Source: Streptomyces lydicus (lineage in GTDB: Bacteria; Actinomycetota; Actinomycetes; Streptomycetales; Streptomycetaceae). From it: a DNA stretch of 64,000 nucleotides. Each line of letters starts with the position of its first letter. The first letter of the stretch is position 1. The notes beneath the pieces were generated by a model. It searched no databases, was not told the origin of the DNA, and worked only from the letters and a program-made list of their open reading frames with translations. This document shows, one piece after another, positions 34,561 to 43,604 of the stretch. The position numbers and the translations under genes are program-made. Where the stretch lies: positions 5,766,001 to 5,830,000 of the forward strand of contig NZ_CP017157.1 in NCBI RefSeq assembly GCF_001729485.1. Reading direction: 5' to 3'.

Positions 34561-35042
34561 CGGCTCCGGCTCTCCCGTCAGCCGGGAACCCACGCGTCCC
34601 CGGACCTCAAGGGCCGGAGGCATCGCTCCGCCCTCCGGTGGCGCCGCCCCCGGCGCACCCACCCATGCGTTCATCAACTGCTCCCCAAAAGCCCGACGTC
34701 GGCCATCGCTGCCGCACACCCGCGAGGTATCCCCCCGAAGAGACGAGCCCTTCCCGGGACACCCGGTGCGCGCCTGCGTACAGCATGGCGTCCAGCGTGC
34801 CCCGAGGATCCCGCGATCGCCTGCCCTTTCGCGCAACGAACGGCGGTCCGGCCGCCCTCCGGGTGTCATCCGTCAGCAGCGGAACGCGTCCGGCCCGCGC
34901 CGCGGACCACGCACCGGCACCGCATGCGCCGCGGTGCTCCGTCCGGATCTCGCCCGGAATGATGACTCATGACGTGGACGGTCGGCCGGAACGGCAGGGC
35001 GGCGGGACCTGCCGGCGGGGGTCCGTGGCAGGATCCGCGAGC
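34561..35042. other. Gene-free stretch
   Basis: About 480 bp between the ligase remnant and the SDR gene. Frames here have biased composition but no recognisable domain. It probably represents scar sequence of the lost synthetase plus the SDR promoter. I see no repeat or long hairpin. Confidence 0.45.
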
Positions 35043-35783
35043 ATGAGCAAGGAACAAGCGGATCGGCCCGTCGCCCTGGTCAGCGGGTCCACGTCGGGGA
35101 TCGGGGAGGCCGTCGCGCGGCGGCTGGCGGCGGACGGCATGCGGGTGGTGGTGCACTCGCGGCGCAGCACGGAGGCCGGGGAGGCCCTGGCGGCCGAACT
35201 CGGCGGGGCGTACGTGCGGGCGGACCTGGCGGTGGAGGAGGAGGCCCGCGGGCTGGTCGAGGCGGCGCTCGGCCGCTACGGGCGGCTGGACGTGCTGGTG
35301 AACAACGCGGGCATCAGCTGGCCGATCCCGCACGACGACCTGGCCGCGGCGACACCGGCGGACTGGCGACAGCTGATGGAGGTCAACCTGATCGCCCCCT
35401 GGGTGCTGTGCACGGCGGCCCTTCCGGCGCTGCGCCGCTCCCCCGCGGGCGGCAGCATCGTGAACATCACCAGCCACGCCGGGGTACGCCCCAAGGGCTC
35501 GTCGGTGCCGTACGCGGCGAGCAAGGCCGCCCTCAATCACGTGACCCGGCTGCTCGCGGCGGCGCTCGGGCCCGAGGTGCGGGTCAACGCGGTGGCGCCG
35601 GGACTGGTGGACACCCCGATGACCAAGGATTGGGCGCAGGCCCACGAGCTGTGGCGGGACCGCGCCCCCATGCACCGCCCGGCCCAACCCGGCGACGTGG
35701 CCGACCTGGTGGCGTCGGTGCTCGCCAGCACCTACCTCACCGGCGAGGTCATCGTGCTCGACGGCGGGCTGAACCTGACCTGA
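35043..35783 (+). CDS. Short-chain dehydrogenase/reductase
   Basis: 246 residues from ATG 35043. Cofactor motif SGSTSGIGEAVA, NNAG at the middle, catalytic Ser-Tyr-Lys in ITSHAG and YAASKAALNH, and the C-terminal TGEVIVLDGGLNL. Classical SDR, NAD(P)-dependent; substrate cannot be read. It stands alone, convergent with the D-Ala-D-Ala-type ligase. Confidence 0.9.
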   Translation: MSKEQADRPVALVSGSTSGIGEAVARRLAADGMRVVVHSRRSTEAGEALAAELGGAYVRADLAVEEEARGLVEAALGRYGRLDVLVNNAGISWPIPHDDLAAATPADWRQLMEVNLIAPWVLCTAALPALRRSPAGGSIVNITSHAGVRPKGSSVPYAASKAALNHVTRLLAAALGPEVRVNAVAPGLVDTPMTKDWAQAHELWRDRAPMHRPAQPGDVADLVASVLASTYLTGEVIVLDGGLNLT

Positions 35784-35834
35784 GGGCGCCGCCGACCCGC
35801 TCCGCCGCCCCGCTCCGGCGAGCCGTCCGCGCGC

Positions 35835-36872
35835 TCAGCGCGTCGCGAGGTCCATGAGGCGCTGGACCAGGTCGGGGTACGTCCAGCCGGCGCCGGTCGC
35901 CGCGCGTGGCAGCAGGCTCGCCGACGTCAGGCCCGGGAGCGCGTTCACTTCGAGGCACATCGGCGCGCCGCCGGCGTCGCAGCGGAAGTCGGCGCGCGAG
36001 TACGTGCCGCCGCCGAACCCCAGAGCCCGGTGCGCGCGCAGGGCCAACTCCTGCAGCCGCGTCGCGAAATCGTCCGGGACGCGCGCCGGGCACACTTCGC
36101 CGACGGCCCCCGGCTGGTACTTCGCCGCGTAGTCGAACACCGGCGTCGTCAGCTCGATCTCGACCACGGGGAGCACCCGGTCGCCGACCACGGCCACGGT
36201 GAACTCCCGCCCCGGCAGGAACGGCTCCACCAACAGCTCGCCCTCACCGGAGCACGCCTCGGCCGCGACCCGTGCCAGCTGCGACAGCGAGTCGACCCGG
36301 TGGACCGACACACTCGAACCGTCCGCGACCGGCTTGGCCACCACCGGCCCGACCGCCACCAGCCGCCGCACCGCCTGCGGCACCTCCCCCGCCCCGGGCC
36401 GCCACAGCACCCGCTCGGCCACCGGCACGCCGGCCGCACCCAGCACCGCCTGCGCCCGCCCCTTGTGCCACGCCGCCGCACAGGCCGCACTGCCCGCACC
36501 GGTGAACGGCACGCCGGCCATCTCCAGCAGCGCCTGTACGTGACCGTCCTCGCCCCAGCCGCCGTGCAGCGCCACGAACACCCGCTCCGCGCCGCGCAGC
36601 AGGTCCAGGACCGGACCGCCGGTCAGGGCGGCGTGCAGACGCCTGCGCAACTGCCGCCGGTCCGCGAGGGACGGCGGCTCCTTGGCGACGGCGGCCCCGG
36701 CGACCACCGCACCGGGCCGCAGCGGCCCGGCCAGGACCGGTGCCGCGGCGGCCGGGTCGACCAGCACCACCTCGTGCCCCCGCTCCAGCAGGGCACCGGC
36801 GACCGACCACCCCGAGGCCAGCGAGACGTCTCGCTCCGGGCTCTCTCCACCACACAGGACCACCACACGCAT
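35835..36872 (-). CDS. ddl: D-alanine--D-alanine ligase-type ATP-grasp enzyme
   Basis: 345 residues. N-terminal GGESPERDVSLASG matches the substrate-binding GGxSxExxVSxxSG. HGGWGEDGHVQALLEM, DGSSVSVHRV, EPFLPGREFTVAVVG, FDYAAKYQPG and the metal-binding EVNALPGLTSASL follow in order. It ligates D-amino acids in peptidoglycan precursor synthesis. It is 26 bp downstream of a GNAT gene on the same strand and not in a cell-wall cluster, so it is probably a second copy with a special job. D-Ala-D-Lac activity cannot be excluded, although the Tyr-containing loop (DYAAKY) looks like the D-Ala-D-Ala type. Confidence 0.85.
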   Translation of the reverse strand: MRVVVLCGGESPERDVSLASGWSVAGALLERGHEVVLVDPAAAAPVLAGPLRPGAVVAGAAVAKEPPSLADRRQLRRRLHAALTGGPVLDLLRGAERVFVALHGGWGEDGHVQALLEMAGVPFTGAGSAACAAAWHKGRAQAVLGAAGVPVAERVLWRPGAGEVPQAVRRLVAVGPVVAKPVADGSSVSVHRVDSLSQLARVAAEACSGEGELLVEPFLPGREFTVAVVGDRVLPVVEIELTTPVFDYAAKYQPGAVGEVCPARVPDDFATRLQELALRAHRALGFGGGTYSRADFRCDAGGAPMCLEVNALPGLTSASLLPRAATGAGWTYPDLVQRLMDLATR

Positions 36873-36898
36873 ACGGGACTCCTCGACGTAACGACCGG

Positions 36899-37351
36899 TC
36901 AGTTCTGCTGCGTATCGCCGCCCCGCGCCGGATTCAGGAGCATCAGGTTCTCCGGGTGCGGGAAGGGGACGAAGCCGGCCTTCGCGTAGACCTCGTGGGC
37001 ATCGAGGGTGGAGAGCAGCACGCGCTTGAGCCGGTAGGGAGCAAGGTGATCGCGCACCGCGCCTGCCAGCCAGGTGCCGAGCCCCTTACCGCGGTGTGCG
37101 GGCGCGACGTAGACATCGCACAGCCAGGCGAAGGTCGCCCGGTCGGTGACGACCCGCGCGTAGGCGACCTGCGGACCGGCGGCTTCATGGACAGCGAAGT
37201 TGAGAGAGCCGCGCACCGCTCTCCGGACCGTGTCCAGGCTGCGCCCCAGCGCCCAGAACGCATCGGTCGAGAGCCAGTGGTGCACCAGCTCGACGTCGAG
37301 ACGGTCCGGATCCGTGGAGAGCTCGTAACCCACTACCCCGTTTGCGGTCAT
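36899..37351 (-). CDS. GNAT acetyltransferase, leaderless
   Basis: 150 residues from ATG 37351. Motif A: VYVAPAHRGKGLGTWLAGAV; the C-terminal VYAKAGFVPFPHPENLM is typical of small GNATs. The predicted -10 (TACGCT) ends only 7 bp before the ATG, so the mRNA is probably leaderless. First gene of a pair with ddl. Acetylation of a D-amino acid or an antibiotic would make sense with that partner but is guesswork. Confidence 0.82.
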   Translation of the reverse strand: MTANGVVGYELSTDPDRLDVELVHHWLSTDAFWALGRSLDTVRRAVRGSLNFAVHEAAGPQVAYARVVTDRATFAWLCDVYVAPAHRGKGLGTWLAGAVRDHLAPYRLKRVLLSTLDAHEVYAKAGFVPFPHPENLMLLNPARGGDTQQN

Positions 37352-37358
37352 GCCGAGC

Positions 37359-37408
37359 AGCGTAGCGAGAGTAGTTGGATTTTCCAAGCATCGACTTGGA
37401 AAATCCAA
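37359..37408 (-). promoter_or_regulatory. Promoter and perfect 14-bp palindrome of GNAT-ddl operon
   Basis: Arms TTGGATTTTCCAAG (37375-37388) and CTTGGAAAATCCAA (37395-37408) are perfect with a 6-bp centre CATCGA. On the minus strand TTGGAA (within the near arm) and TACGCT (37359-37364) are 17 bp apart. The AT-rich palindrome therefore covers the promoter and is a strong operator candidate. Confidence 0.65.
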
Positions 37409-37593
37409 TCAACATGTCGGTAGGGGCGGAGTACCGCCGCTGCCGGGCTCCGCGGTGGCCCGCGGCGAACGGTCCGGGGCGTTCCACTTCGTCCCTGGGA
37501 CGGCTGGGACACATCTTTGCGTGCGCCCTCGGAAACGCTGAGCGACGCAGGGTCACGCTCCGGTGGACCTGCCGAGCACTCGAGGAGAACCCG

Positions 37594-37989
37594 ATGAACC
37601 GACGCATGATGCGCAGCGGCGTGATCGCCACGGTCGCCGCCCTCGCCATGGTCCCCACGCTGGCGTTCGCCCACTCCTGCCCGCACCCCGCGCCCGGCCG
37701 GCACGTCGCGCACCAGGGCGCCTCGCCGACGACCGCCACGCGTGCGCACGGCCGCGTGACCACCCCGAACGGCTTCGCCCTCAACGTCCGTTCGGGCCCG
37801 GGCACCGGCTACCGCGTGGTCGGCACCGCGCGCGACGGCAGCGTGCAGTCCCTCCGGTGCAGGACCAACGGCAGCTCGGTGCGCGGCAACGAGCGCTGGT
37901 ACAGGCTCTCGCACCACCGGGGCTACGTCTCCGCGCACTACGTCCACGTCTTCGGCGCCCTCCCGTGGTGCCGCGTCCTCGGCAGCTGA
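37594..37989 (+). CDS. Secreted SH3-domain protein
   Basis: 131 residues. The signal peptide (RRMMRSGVIATVAALAMVPTLAFA, about residues 3-26, cut after AFA) is followed by a bacterial SH3-like domain with FALNVRSGPGTGYRVVGTA and GYVSAHYVHVFG. Three cysteines (one near the mature N-terminus, one mid-domain, one near the end). ATG start with GAGGAGAAC ahead. SH3b domains bind cell wall; no enzyme domain is attached. Confidence 0.85.
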   Translation: MNRRMMRSGVIATVAALAMVPTLAFAHSCPHPAPGRHVAHQGASPTTATRAHGRVTTPNGFALNVRSGPGTGYRVVGTARDGSVQSLRCRTNGSSVRGNERWYRLSHHRGYVSAHYVHVFGALPWCRVLGS

Positions 37990-38082
37990 TGCCGCCGTCC
38001 GCGGTGACGCCGTAATGACCCCTGGCTGCCCGCCCGTTCGAGGGGGCGGGCGGGCGGCCGGCCCGATTCCTTGGAGCGCGTG

Positions 38083-39090
38083 ATGGTCGGAGACATGCAG
38101 GGGCCGCGACGCAGGGCGGTGTGCGGCCTCGGGGTGGTCGCGGCGGCCGCCGCCGTGCTGCCGGCGCAGTGGGCGCGGGCGGCACCGGCGGCGAGCCGGC
38201 AGCCACCCGCCCTGGCCGCGGCGGGCCGGCAGTTCCTCGCCGGGCGGCTGCGCCACACCACGGTGCTGCAGTCGTTCACCGTGGACGAACGACGAGGGCA
38301 CCTCTACGCCCTCCAGGTGGTGGCGGGCGGGATCCGGCTGCCGGGCGAAAGGACGGCGCTTCCCCACGCGGCACGCGTCCGGAACGGCGATCTCTGCCTG
38401 AACCGCCTCACCCTGGACGGCGCCGCGGCCGGGCACATGTACCTGAAGGGCTTCGGTCACGGGGGCTCGATCGGGCTGGAGGAAGCCGCGGGCGGGGTCA
38501 CCCTGTGGACGGAGTGGAACGCCAACCCGTCGTCCGGCTACGGGCGCGGGGTGTGCCACTTCCGCTTCACGGACGGGCAGGTGCTGGCACGGAACAGCGG
38601 CGGCGTGGCCACGTACCGCCCCGTAGCCGGCTCCACCAGCAACTCCCCCGCCCTCGATGTGACGCACCGGCATCTGCTGCTGCGGTACAAGCGGCACGGC
38701 ATACCGAGGTTCGCCCTGTACAACCTGGACGCGTTCCGGGCCCGTTGGTTCCTGCCGCTGACCGACTTCGCCCAGCCGGGCGCCGGCCTGGGGCTGCCCT
38801 TCCAGGGCATGGCCCTGTACGGCGACTACGCCTACCAGCTCCTGGGCAGTGCGTACGGAACGGGGAATCCGGCGTCGTCGGGCGGCAACACCCGGTTGTA
38901 CCGCATCGATCTGCGGACCGGACGCGTGGTGTGGCAGCAACTGGAACGGACCGCCCCGGGACTCTCACCCCGCGAGCCGGAGGGGCTGGCCGTGTTGCGG
39001 GACGGTGGCACACCGCGGCTGTGCCTGGGGTTCGTCGAGGGCCCGGCGGGCAGTCGCAGCTTCCGCCTGTATGACAAACCGCTCAGCTGA
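38083..39090 (+). CDS. Tat-type secreted beta-propeller-like protein (TagC-like)
   Basis: 335 residues. The N-terminus has an RRRAV twin-arginine-like motif and a hydrophobic stretch up to WARA, consistent with Tat or Sec export. The mature part contains repeated strand-rich blocks (SFTVDERRGHLYALQ, KGFGHGGSIGLEE, LRYKRHGIPRFALYNLD, MALYGDYAYQLLG) resembling proteins annotated as teichoic acid biosynthesis protein C or phage-tail-associated propellers. I prefer ATG 38083 (GGAG six bases ahead). Function unknown; cell-surface localisation is the safest statement. Confidence 0.65.
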   Translation: MVGDMQGPRRRAVCGLGVVAAAAAVLPAQWARAAPAASRQPPALAAAGRQFLAGRLRHTTVLQSFTVDERRGHLYALQVVAGGIRLPGERTALPHAARVRNGDLCLNRLTLDGAAAGHMYLKGFGHGGSIGLEEAAGGVTLWTEWNANPSSGYGRGVCHFRFTDGQVLARNSGGVATYRPVAGSTSNSPALDVTHRHLLLRYKRHGIPRFALYNLDAFRARWFLPLTDFAQPGAGLGLPFQGMALYGDYAYQLLGSAYGTGNPASSGGNTRLYRIDLRTGRVVWQQLERTAPGLSPREPEGLAVLRDGGTPRLCLGFVEGPAGSRSFRLYDKPLS

Positions 39091-39244
39091 CCTGTTGCGT
39101 TCGGCGCGGTCAGGGTGTCGTCGGCCACCACCCGTGGGTACACATCCCGCCATCCGGGAGGAAACCGACCCCCGGGCCCCCGGCAGGGGCCGCCGAGGCG
39201 GCCGCTCCCGGGCGGAGGCAGGTGGTGGAGGGGAGGCGCACACG

Positions 39245-40132
39245 GTGTCCCACTGGCGGCCGCTGCCCGACACGCTCGACACCGACGCGCAACACCTGGC
39301 AGAGGAGTTGCGGGTCCTCAAGGAACAGACGGGACTGAGCCTGGACGGGCTGGCCAGGAAGACCCCGTACAGCAGATCCGCCTGGCACCGCTATCTCAAC
39401 GGCGAGAAGCTGCCGCCGAGAAGCGCGGTGGAGGCACTCGGCCAGGTGGCGGGCGCGGACCGGGAACGGCTGCTCGCGGTGTACGACGCCGCGTACCGTG
39501 CCCGGACCGCTCCCGTGGCCGAACCGGCCGAACCGGCCGAGGCGCCCACGGCGCCCGTCGCGGCGGAACGGGCCGGGCGCGCCCGAAGGACGCGTCTCAA
39601 CGCCGGGGTGCTGCGGACCGCCGGGTCGCTGGTGGCGCTGACGGCACTGGTGGCGACCATGGGAGCGGCGGCCTCGCTCGTGGACCTTCCCGCCGGTGCC
39701 GCGCGTACCGACGTGGGTGAGCCCGACGCGTGCCACGGCCACAGGTGCCAGGGACGGTATCCGTGGCGGTTCGGCTGCAATCGCGACGCGCGCGCGGAGA
39801 GCACCATCGTGGACACGGCCTCCACCGTGCGGCTCCGCTTCAGCCCGTCGTGCGGCACCGTCTGGTCGGAGGTGCAGCCCCGCTCCGGCGGCGCGCAGAA
39901 GGTGTCGATCTGGGTCGGCCGGGACGCCCGGCTCACCTCCCACCCCGACGGCCGCGAGGGACTGGCCGTCAGCCCCATGCTGGCCACCTCTGATCTGCGG
40001 CAGGCGGTGGCGTGCGCCAAGGTCGCGGACCGGGTGGCGTGCACGGGCGCCGTCGAACTGGCCGGCCCGGCCCGCCCCAAGGACGGCGATGACTTCCCCG
40101 GCCCCAAATTCCTTGAAAGCGTGCTGCGTTGA
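39245..40132 (+). CDS. HTH - transmembrane - DUF2690 protein
   Basis: 295 residues. Residues 14-75 form an XRE-like HTH (LAEELRVLKEQTGLSLDGLARKT, SAWHRYLNGEKLPP). A proline/alanine linker leads to one membrane helix at about 117-142 (LRTAGSLVALTALVATMGAAAS). The outer part, from ACHGHRCQG, is a DUF2690-type domain with several cysteines. The topology (cytoplasmic DNA-binding domain, outer sensor) suggests a one-component membrane-bound regulator. GTG start after GGAGGGGAGG. Common in Streptomyces; role unproven. Confidence 0.85.
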   Translation: MSHWRPLPDTLDTDAQHLAEELRVLKEQTGLSLDGLARKTPYSRSAWHRYLNGEKLPPRSAVEALGQVAGADRERLLAVYDAAYRARTAPVAEPAEPAEAPTAPVAAERAGRARRTRLNAGVLRTAGSLVALTALVATMGAAASLVDLPAGAARTDVGEPDACHGHRCQGRYPWRFGCNRDARAESTIVDTASTVRLRFSPSCGTVWSEVQPRSGGAQKVSIWVGRDARLTSHPDGREGLAVSPMLATSDLRQAVACAKVADRVACTGAVELAGPARPKDGDDFPGPKFLESVLR

Positions 40133-40136
40133 GCGC

Positions 40137-40168
40137 CCACTGACCGACGGCCGCTCAGCGGTCAGTGG
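40137..40168. terminator. Bidirectional terminator
   Basis: Perfect 10-bp arms CCACTGACCG and CGGTCAGTGG with a 12-nt loop, between the convergent HTH/DUF2690 and AraC genes. Confidence 0.65.
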
Positions 40169-40191
40169 TCCCACCCGTCCACCCACCGGGT

Positions 40192-41169
40192 TCAGCGCGG
40201 GAGCTCCAGCGCTCGCCGCCGGTAGTCCCGCGGCGGGGTCTCGTATGCGCGGCGGAAGGCGCGGGTGAAGTCGGCCGCGTGGGGGAAGCCCCAGCGGGCG
40301 GCGACGGCGTGGACGGGTGTGCTGCGCAGCGCCGGGTCGGCGAGGTCGCGGCGGGCGCCGTCCAACCGCCGGCGGCGGATCCAGGCGGCCACCGTGGCCT
40401 CCTCCTCCTGGAAGAGCCGGTGCAGGTAGCTGGTCGATATGTGGTGCGCGGCGGCGAGGGTGGCCGGGGTGAGGCCGGGGTCGTGCAGGTGGTCCTCGAT
40501 GAAGCGCTTGATGCGCAGGACGAGGACCCGCCGATGGGTGTCCTCGGGCAGGACGTTGCCCGTCTCGAAGAGGTGCGCGAAGAGCGCGCTGACCAGGTCG
40601 ATCAGCACCCTGCCCAGCCGGGGTCCGTCGGACGGTTGATAGGCCGTGCTGTCCCGGCACACCTGGGTGAGGAACTGTGCCAGCAGGACACCGATCCCCT
40701 CTCCGGCCGGCAGCCGCCGCGGGAGCATGCGGCTCGTCATGCCGCGGGGCAGCGGCACCAGGGTCTTGGGCACCTCCAGCCCCAGCGCCGTCACCGGGAC
40801 GTCCGATCCGGAGCGGATCTGCCACGGAATCGAGGAATCGTTGAGGTGCAGGTCGGACGGCCGGTAGACGGCCTCGCAGTCGTCCCAGGTGCCCACCCCG
40901 GACCCCTGCGCGATGAGTGCGAGATGGAACCGCTCCGGATCGGACTGCCGGATCAGCTTCGGCGTACGCCGGATCACCAACTGCTGGAAGGTCGCCGGCC
41001 ACACCGACACGACACCCAGGTCGAGCACCCGTTGATGCGCCCGGAATTCGAGGGCCCGATCGCACTCCAGGTGCACGGGGGCGTGCGTCGCCCCCACACG
41101 CTCCGCCCAGTACTCCAGGCGGTCCTCCGCCGGTACGTCGTCACTCCGGAATACCGTCTCGCTCAGCAC
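40192..41169 (-). CDS. AraC-family regulator with AraC-binding-like N-domain
   Basis: 325 residues. The N-terminal cupin-like domain (about 1-190) belongs to the AraC-binding-2 type (RLEYWAERV, FHLALIAQGSG, DLHLNDSSIPWQ). The C-terminal double HTH (LVLRIKRFIEDHLHDPGLTP to the end) has ISTSYLHRLFQEEE and WGFPHAADFTRAFRRAYE. GTG start 41169. No divergent partner: the next gene upstream is a membrane protein read in the same direction. Target unknown. Confidence 0.87.
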   Translation of the reverse strand: MLSETVFRSDDVPAEDRLEYWAERVGATHAPVHLECDRALEFRAHQRVLDLGVVSVWPATFQQLVIRRTPKLIRQSDPERFHLALIAQGSGVGTWDDCEAVYRPSDLHLNDSSIPWQIRSGSDVPVTALGLEVPKTLVPLPRGMTSRMLPRRLPAGEGIGVLLAQFLTQVCRDSTAYQPSDGPRLGRVLIDLVSALFAHLFETGNVLPEDTHRRVLVLRIKRFIEDHLHDPGLTPATLAAAHHISTSYLHRLFQEEEATVAAWIRRRRLDGARRDLADPALRSTPVHAVAARWGFPHAADFTRAFRRAYETPPRDYRRRALELPR

Positions 41170-41308
41170 GCTGCCCCCAACTCGGTCTCACAGGAGATCA
41201 CACAGGGCAGCGATAAGCATGCGATAAACGCAGCTCAGAGCGGGCGGACGAACCACCGGGTGGCCCCCCTCGCCACCCCGTGCGGCCCGGCCCCGCCCGT
41301 GCGGCCGC

Positions 41309-41926
41309 TCAGTCCTGCCGAGCAGGATCCCGGCGGGCCGCGCCCGTCGCTTTCCTCGCCCGGGCCCGGTCGAGGGACCACGCGCCCAGACCCGTGAGTA
41401 CGGCCGCCCCGACCCCGTACACGGGCAGCCACAGGGTAGTGGTGGCCGACAGGCAGTCGGCGACCGCGACATGACTCTGGTGGGCCTGCGCCTGAGCCAG
41501 GGCGCCGCTGTCGCGGCCGGCCAGGTTCGCCAGCGCGGCCTCCGCCCGGAGGCGCTCGTACGTGCCCAGCTCAGGACACGCGCCACGGGTCCCCGACATC
41601 GGGAAGAGCCACGCCCAGCGCTGCAGCACGGGGGCCAGGGTGATCGCCACGCACAGGCCCACGACCAGCGAATACGCGGTCAGGTTCCGGAAGTACGTCG
41701 ATCCGAGGCCGGGTTGCCGCGCCGGCAGCCGGTAGAAGGAGAAGATCACCGCGAGGAGCGTCACTCCGATGTAGGTGGAGAACCATTGCCAGGACCCCTG
41801 CGCGAGGGTGGCCGTCAGCACGGCGGCGAGCGCGATGCCGATGACCCCCGGCTGCCCCGGTGTGTCCTGGCCGGTGCCGACGGATGTCGCCGGCCGCGCT
41901 TCGCGAAGTCCGGAGTGGTCGCCCAT
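41309..41926 (-). CDS. Hypothetical membrane protein
   Basis: 205 residues with about four hydrophobic segments (VIGIALAAVLTATLA, YIGVTLLAVIFSFY, YSLVVGLCVAITLAPVL, LWLPVYGVGAAVLTGLGAW). A loop between segments 3 and 4 carries two cysteines and probably faces outside. Charged ends. No family recognised. It lies between the AraC gene and an acyl-CoA ligase on the same strand, with gaps over 100 bp on both sides. Confidence 0.6.
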   Translation of the reverse strand: MGDHSGLREARPATSVGTGQDTPGQPGVIGIALAAVLTATLAQGSWQWFSTYIGVTLLAVIFSFYRLPARQPGLGSTYFRNLTAYSLVVGLCVAITLAPVLQRWAWLFPMSGTRGACPELGTYERLRAEAALANLAGRDSGALAQAQAHQSHVAVADCLSATTTLWLPVYGVGAAVLTGLGAWSLDRARARKATGAARRDPARQD

Positions 41927-42062
41927 GGTCTCTCCCGCAGGTCTCGGAGACCCTCAGCATCCGGGCACAGCACGCCTCGTCATGACGCCATGCCGGTCCG
42001 CCCCGGAAGCCCCGCCCGGTTGGCGGGGCTCCCGAGCGGGACGCCGGTCAGGGGGGCGCCGG

Positions 42063-43604
42063 TCAGTTGACTCCCCGGTCGATGCCGGACCAGTACGGCT
42101 GGCGGAGCTTGAACTTCTGGATCTTTCCGGTGGCCGTGCGGGGGATGCTGTCGCGGAACTCCACCGAGGTCGGCGCCTTGTAGCCGGCCATGTGCTGCTT
42201 GCAGTGGGCGATGATGTCGGACGCGTCGGCCGTCGCCCCCTCGGCCAGGACCACCAGGGCTTTGATCGTCTCGCCCCACTTCTCGTGCGGCACGCCGATG
42301 ACGGCGACCTCGGCGACCGCCGGGTGGCTGAAGATCGTGTCCTCCACCTCGATCGACGAGACGTTCTCTCCGCCGGTGATGATGACGTCCTTCTTCCGGT
42401 CGGAGATCGTGAGGTGACCGTCGTCGGGGTCGAGGGTGCCGCCGTCGCCGGTGTGGAACCAGCCGTCCTGCAGTGCCTCCGCCGTCTCCTCCGGCTTCTC
42501 CCAGTACCCGTCGAGCACCGTGTTGGAGCGGGCCAGGACCTCACCGGACGCGGAGACCTTCAGCTTCGTCCCCAGCACGGGGATGCCCGCACGGGACAGC
42601 TTGCGCGCCCGCTCCTCGGCGGGCAGGCCCGCGTCGGCCGGCTGGGTGCGGTTGAAGGTGAGCAGCGGAGACGTCTCGGTCAGACCGTAGAGCTGGGTGA
42701 ACTCCCAGCCCAGTTCCTCCTGCACCCGCTGGATCATCCTGGTGGGCGGCGGGGCGCCCGCGCAGATGATCCGCACGCGGTCACGGCCCGGGATCTCGCC
42801 CTCCCACGTCGCCGCCGCGTCGAGCACCATGTTCCAGACGGCCGGTGCCCCGCACATGGCGGTGACGCCGTGTTCCTCGACGCGCCGGAGGATCTCGGCG
42901 CCGTCGACCTTGCGCAGCACCACCTGCTTGACGCCCAGACCCGCCATCACATACGGCATTCCCCAGCCGTTGCAGTGGAACATCGGCAGGGTGTGCATGT
43001 ACACATCGCCCTCCCACACCCGGGTGTGCAGGCCGAAGGTCATGCCGTTGACCCAGATGTTGCGGTGGGTCAGTTGCACGCCCTTGGGGCGGGCGGTGGT
43101 GCCCGAGGTGTAGTTGATCGTCGCGGTGGCGTCCTCGTCCGGGTTCGACCACGGACGCGGCTCGGTCCCGAACCGCATCAGCCCGGCCTCGGTCTCCTCG
43201 CCGAGGACGAAGCGGTGGCGCGCCTTGACGCCGGACAGCGCGGCGTCGAGCTCCGGGTCGACGAGCAGGACCGAGGCACCGCTCTGCGCCACCAGGTAGT
43301 CGACTTCTTCCGGCTTGAGGCGGAAGTTCACCGGGACGCAGATGCGGCCGCTCATCGGCACCGCGAACAGCAGCTCCAGCATGCGCGCGGAGTTGTGGCC
43401 GACCACCGCCACCCGCTCCCCCTCACCGATCCCGAGGGCGTCCAGGCCCGCCTGCCAGGCGCGGACCCGTTCGGCGAACCGCCCGTAGGTCGACACGGGC
43501 ACCGGCGGGGCGGGCTGACGCGGCTCGTCGACCACGCCCGGGCTGTCGCGGAAGCCCAGTTCGGCGCGGTCGAGGAAGTCCGCGATCGTCATCGGTGTCC
43601 GCAT
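42063..43604 (-). CDS. AMP-binding acyl-CoA synthetase
   Basis: 513 residues, ATG with GGAGAG ahead. Motifs: YTSGTTARPKGVQ, YGLTETSPLL, TGDGGTLDPDDGHL, DRKKDVIITGGENVSSIEVE, and the adenylation Lys in TATGKIQKFKLR. Most like medium/long-chain fatty-acid or o-succinylbenzoate-type ligases of the FadD3/FadK kind. It is only distantly similar to the ligase at 32786, so not a recent duplicate. Isolated gene; substrate unknown. Confidence 0.9.
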   Translation of the reverse strand: MRTPMTIADFLDRAELGFRDSPGVVDEPRQPAPPVPVSTYGRFAERVRAWQAGLDALGIGEGERVAVVGHNSARMLELLFAVPMSGRICVPVNFRLKPEEVDYLVAQSGASVLLVDPELDAALSGVKARHRFVLGEETEAGLMRFGTEPRPWSNPDEDATATINYTSGTTARPKGVQLTHRNIWVNGMTFGLHTRVWEGDVYMHTLPMFHCNGWGMPYVMAGLGVKQVVLRKVDGAEILRRVEEHGVTAMCGAPAVWNMVLDAAATWEGEIPGRDRVRIICAGAPPPTRMIQRVQEELGWEFTQLYGLTETSPLLTFNRTQPADAGLPAEERARKLSRAGIPVLGTKLKVSASGEVLARSNTVLDGYWEKPEETAEALQDGWFHTGDGGTLDPDDGHLTISDRKKDVIITGGENVSSIEVEDTIFSHPAVAEVAVIGVPHEKWGETIKALVVLAEGATADASDIIAHCKQHMAGYKAPTSVEFRDSIPRTATGKIQKFKLRQPYWSGIDRGVN

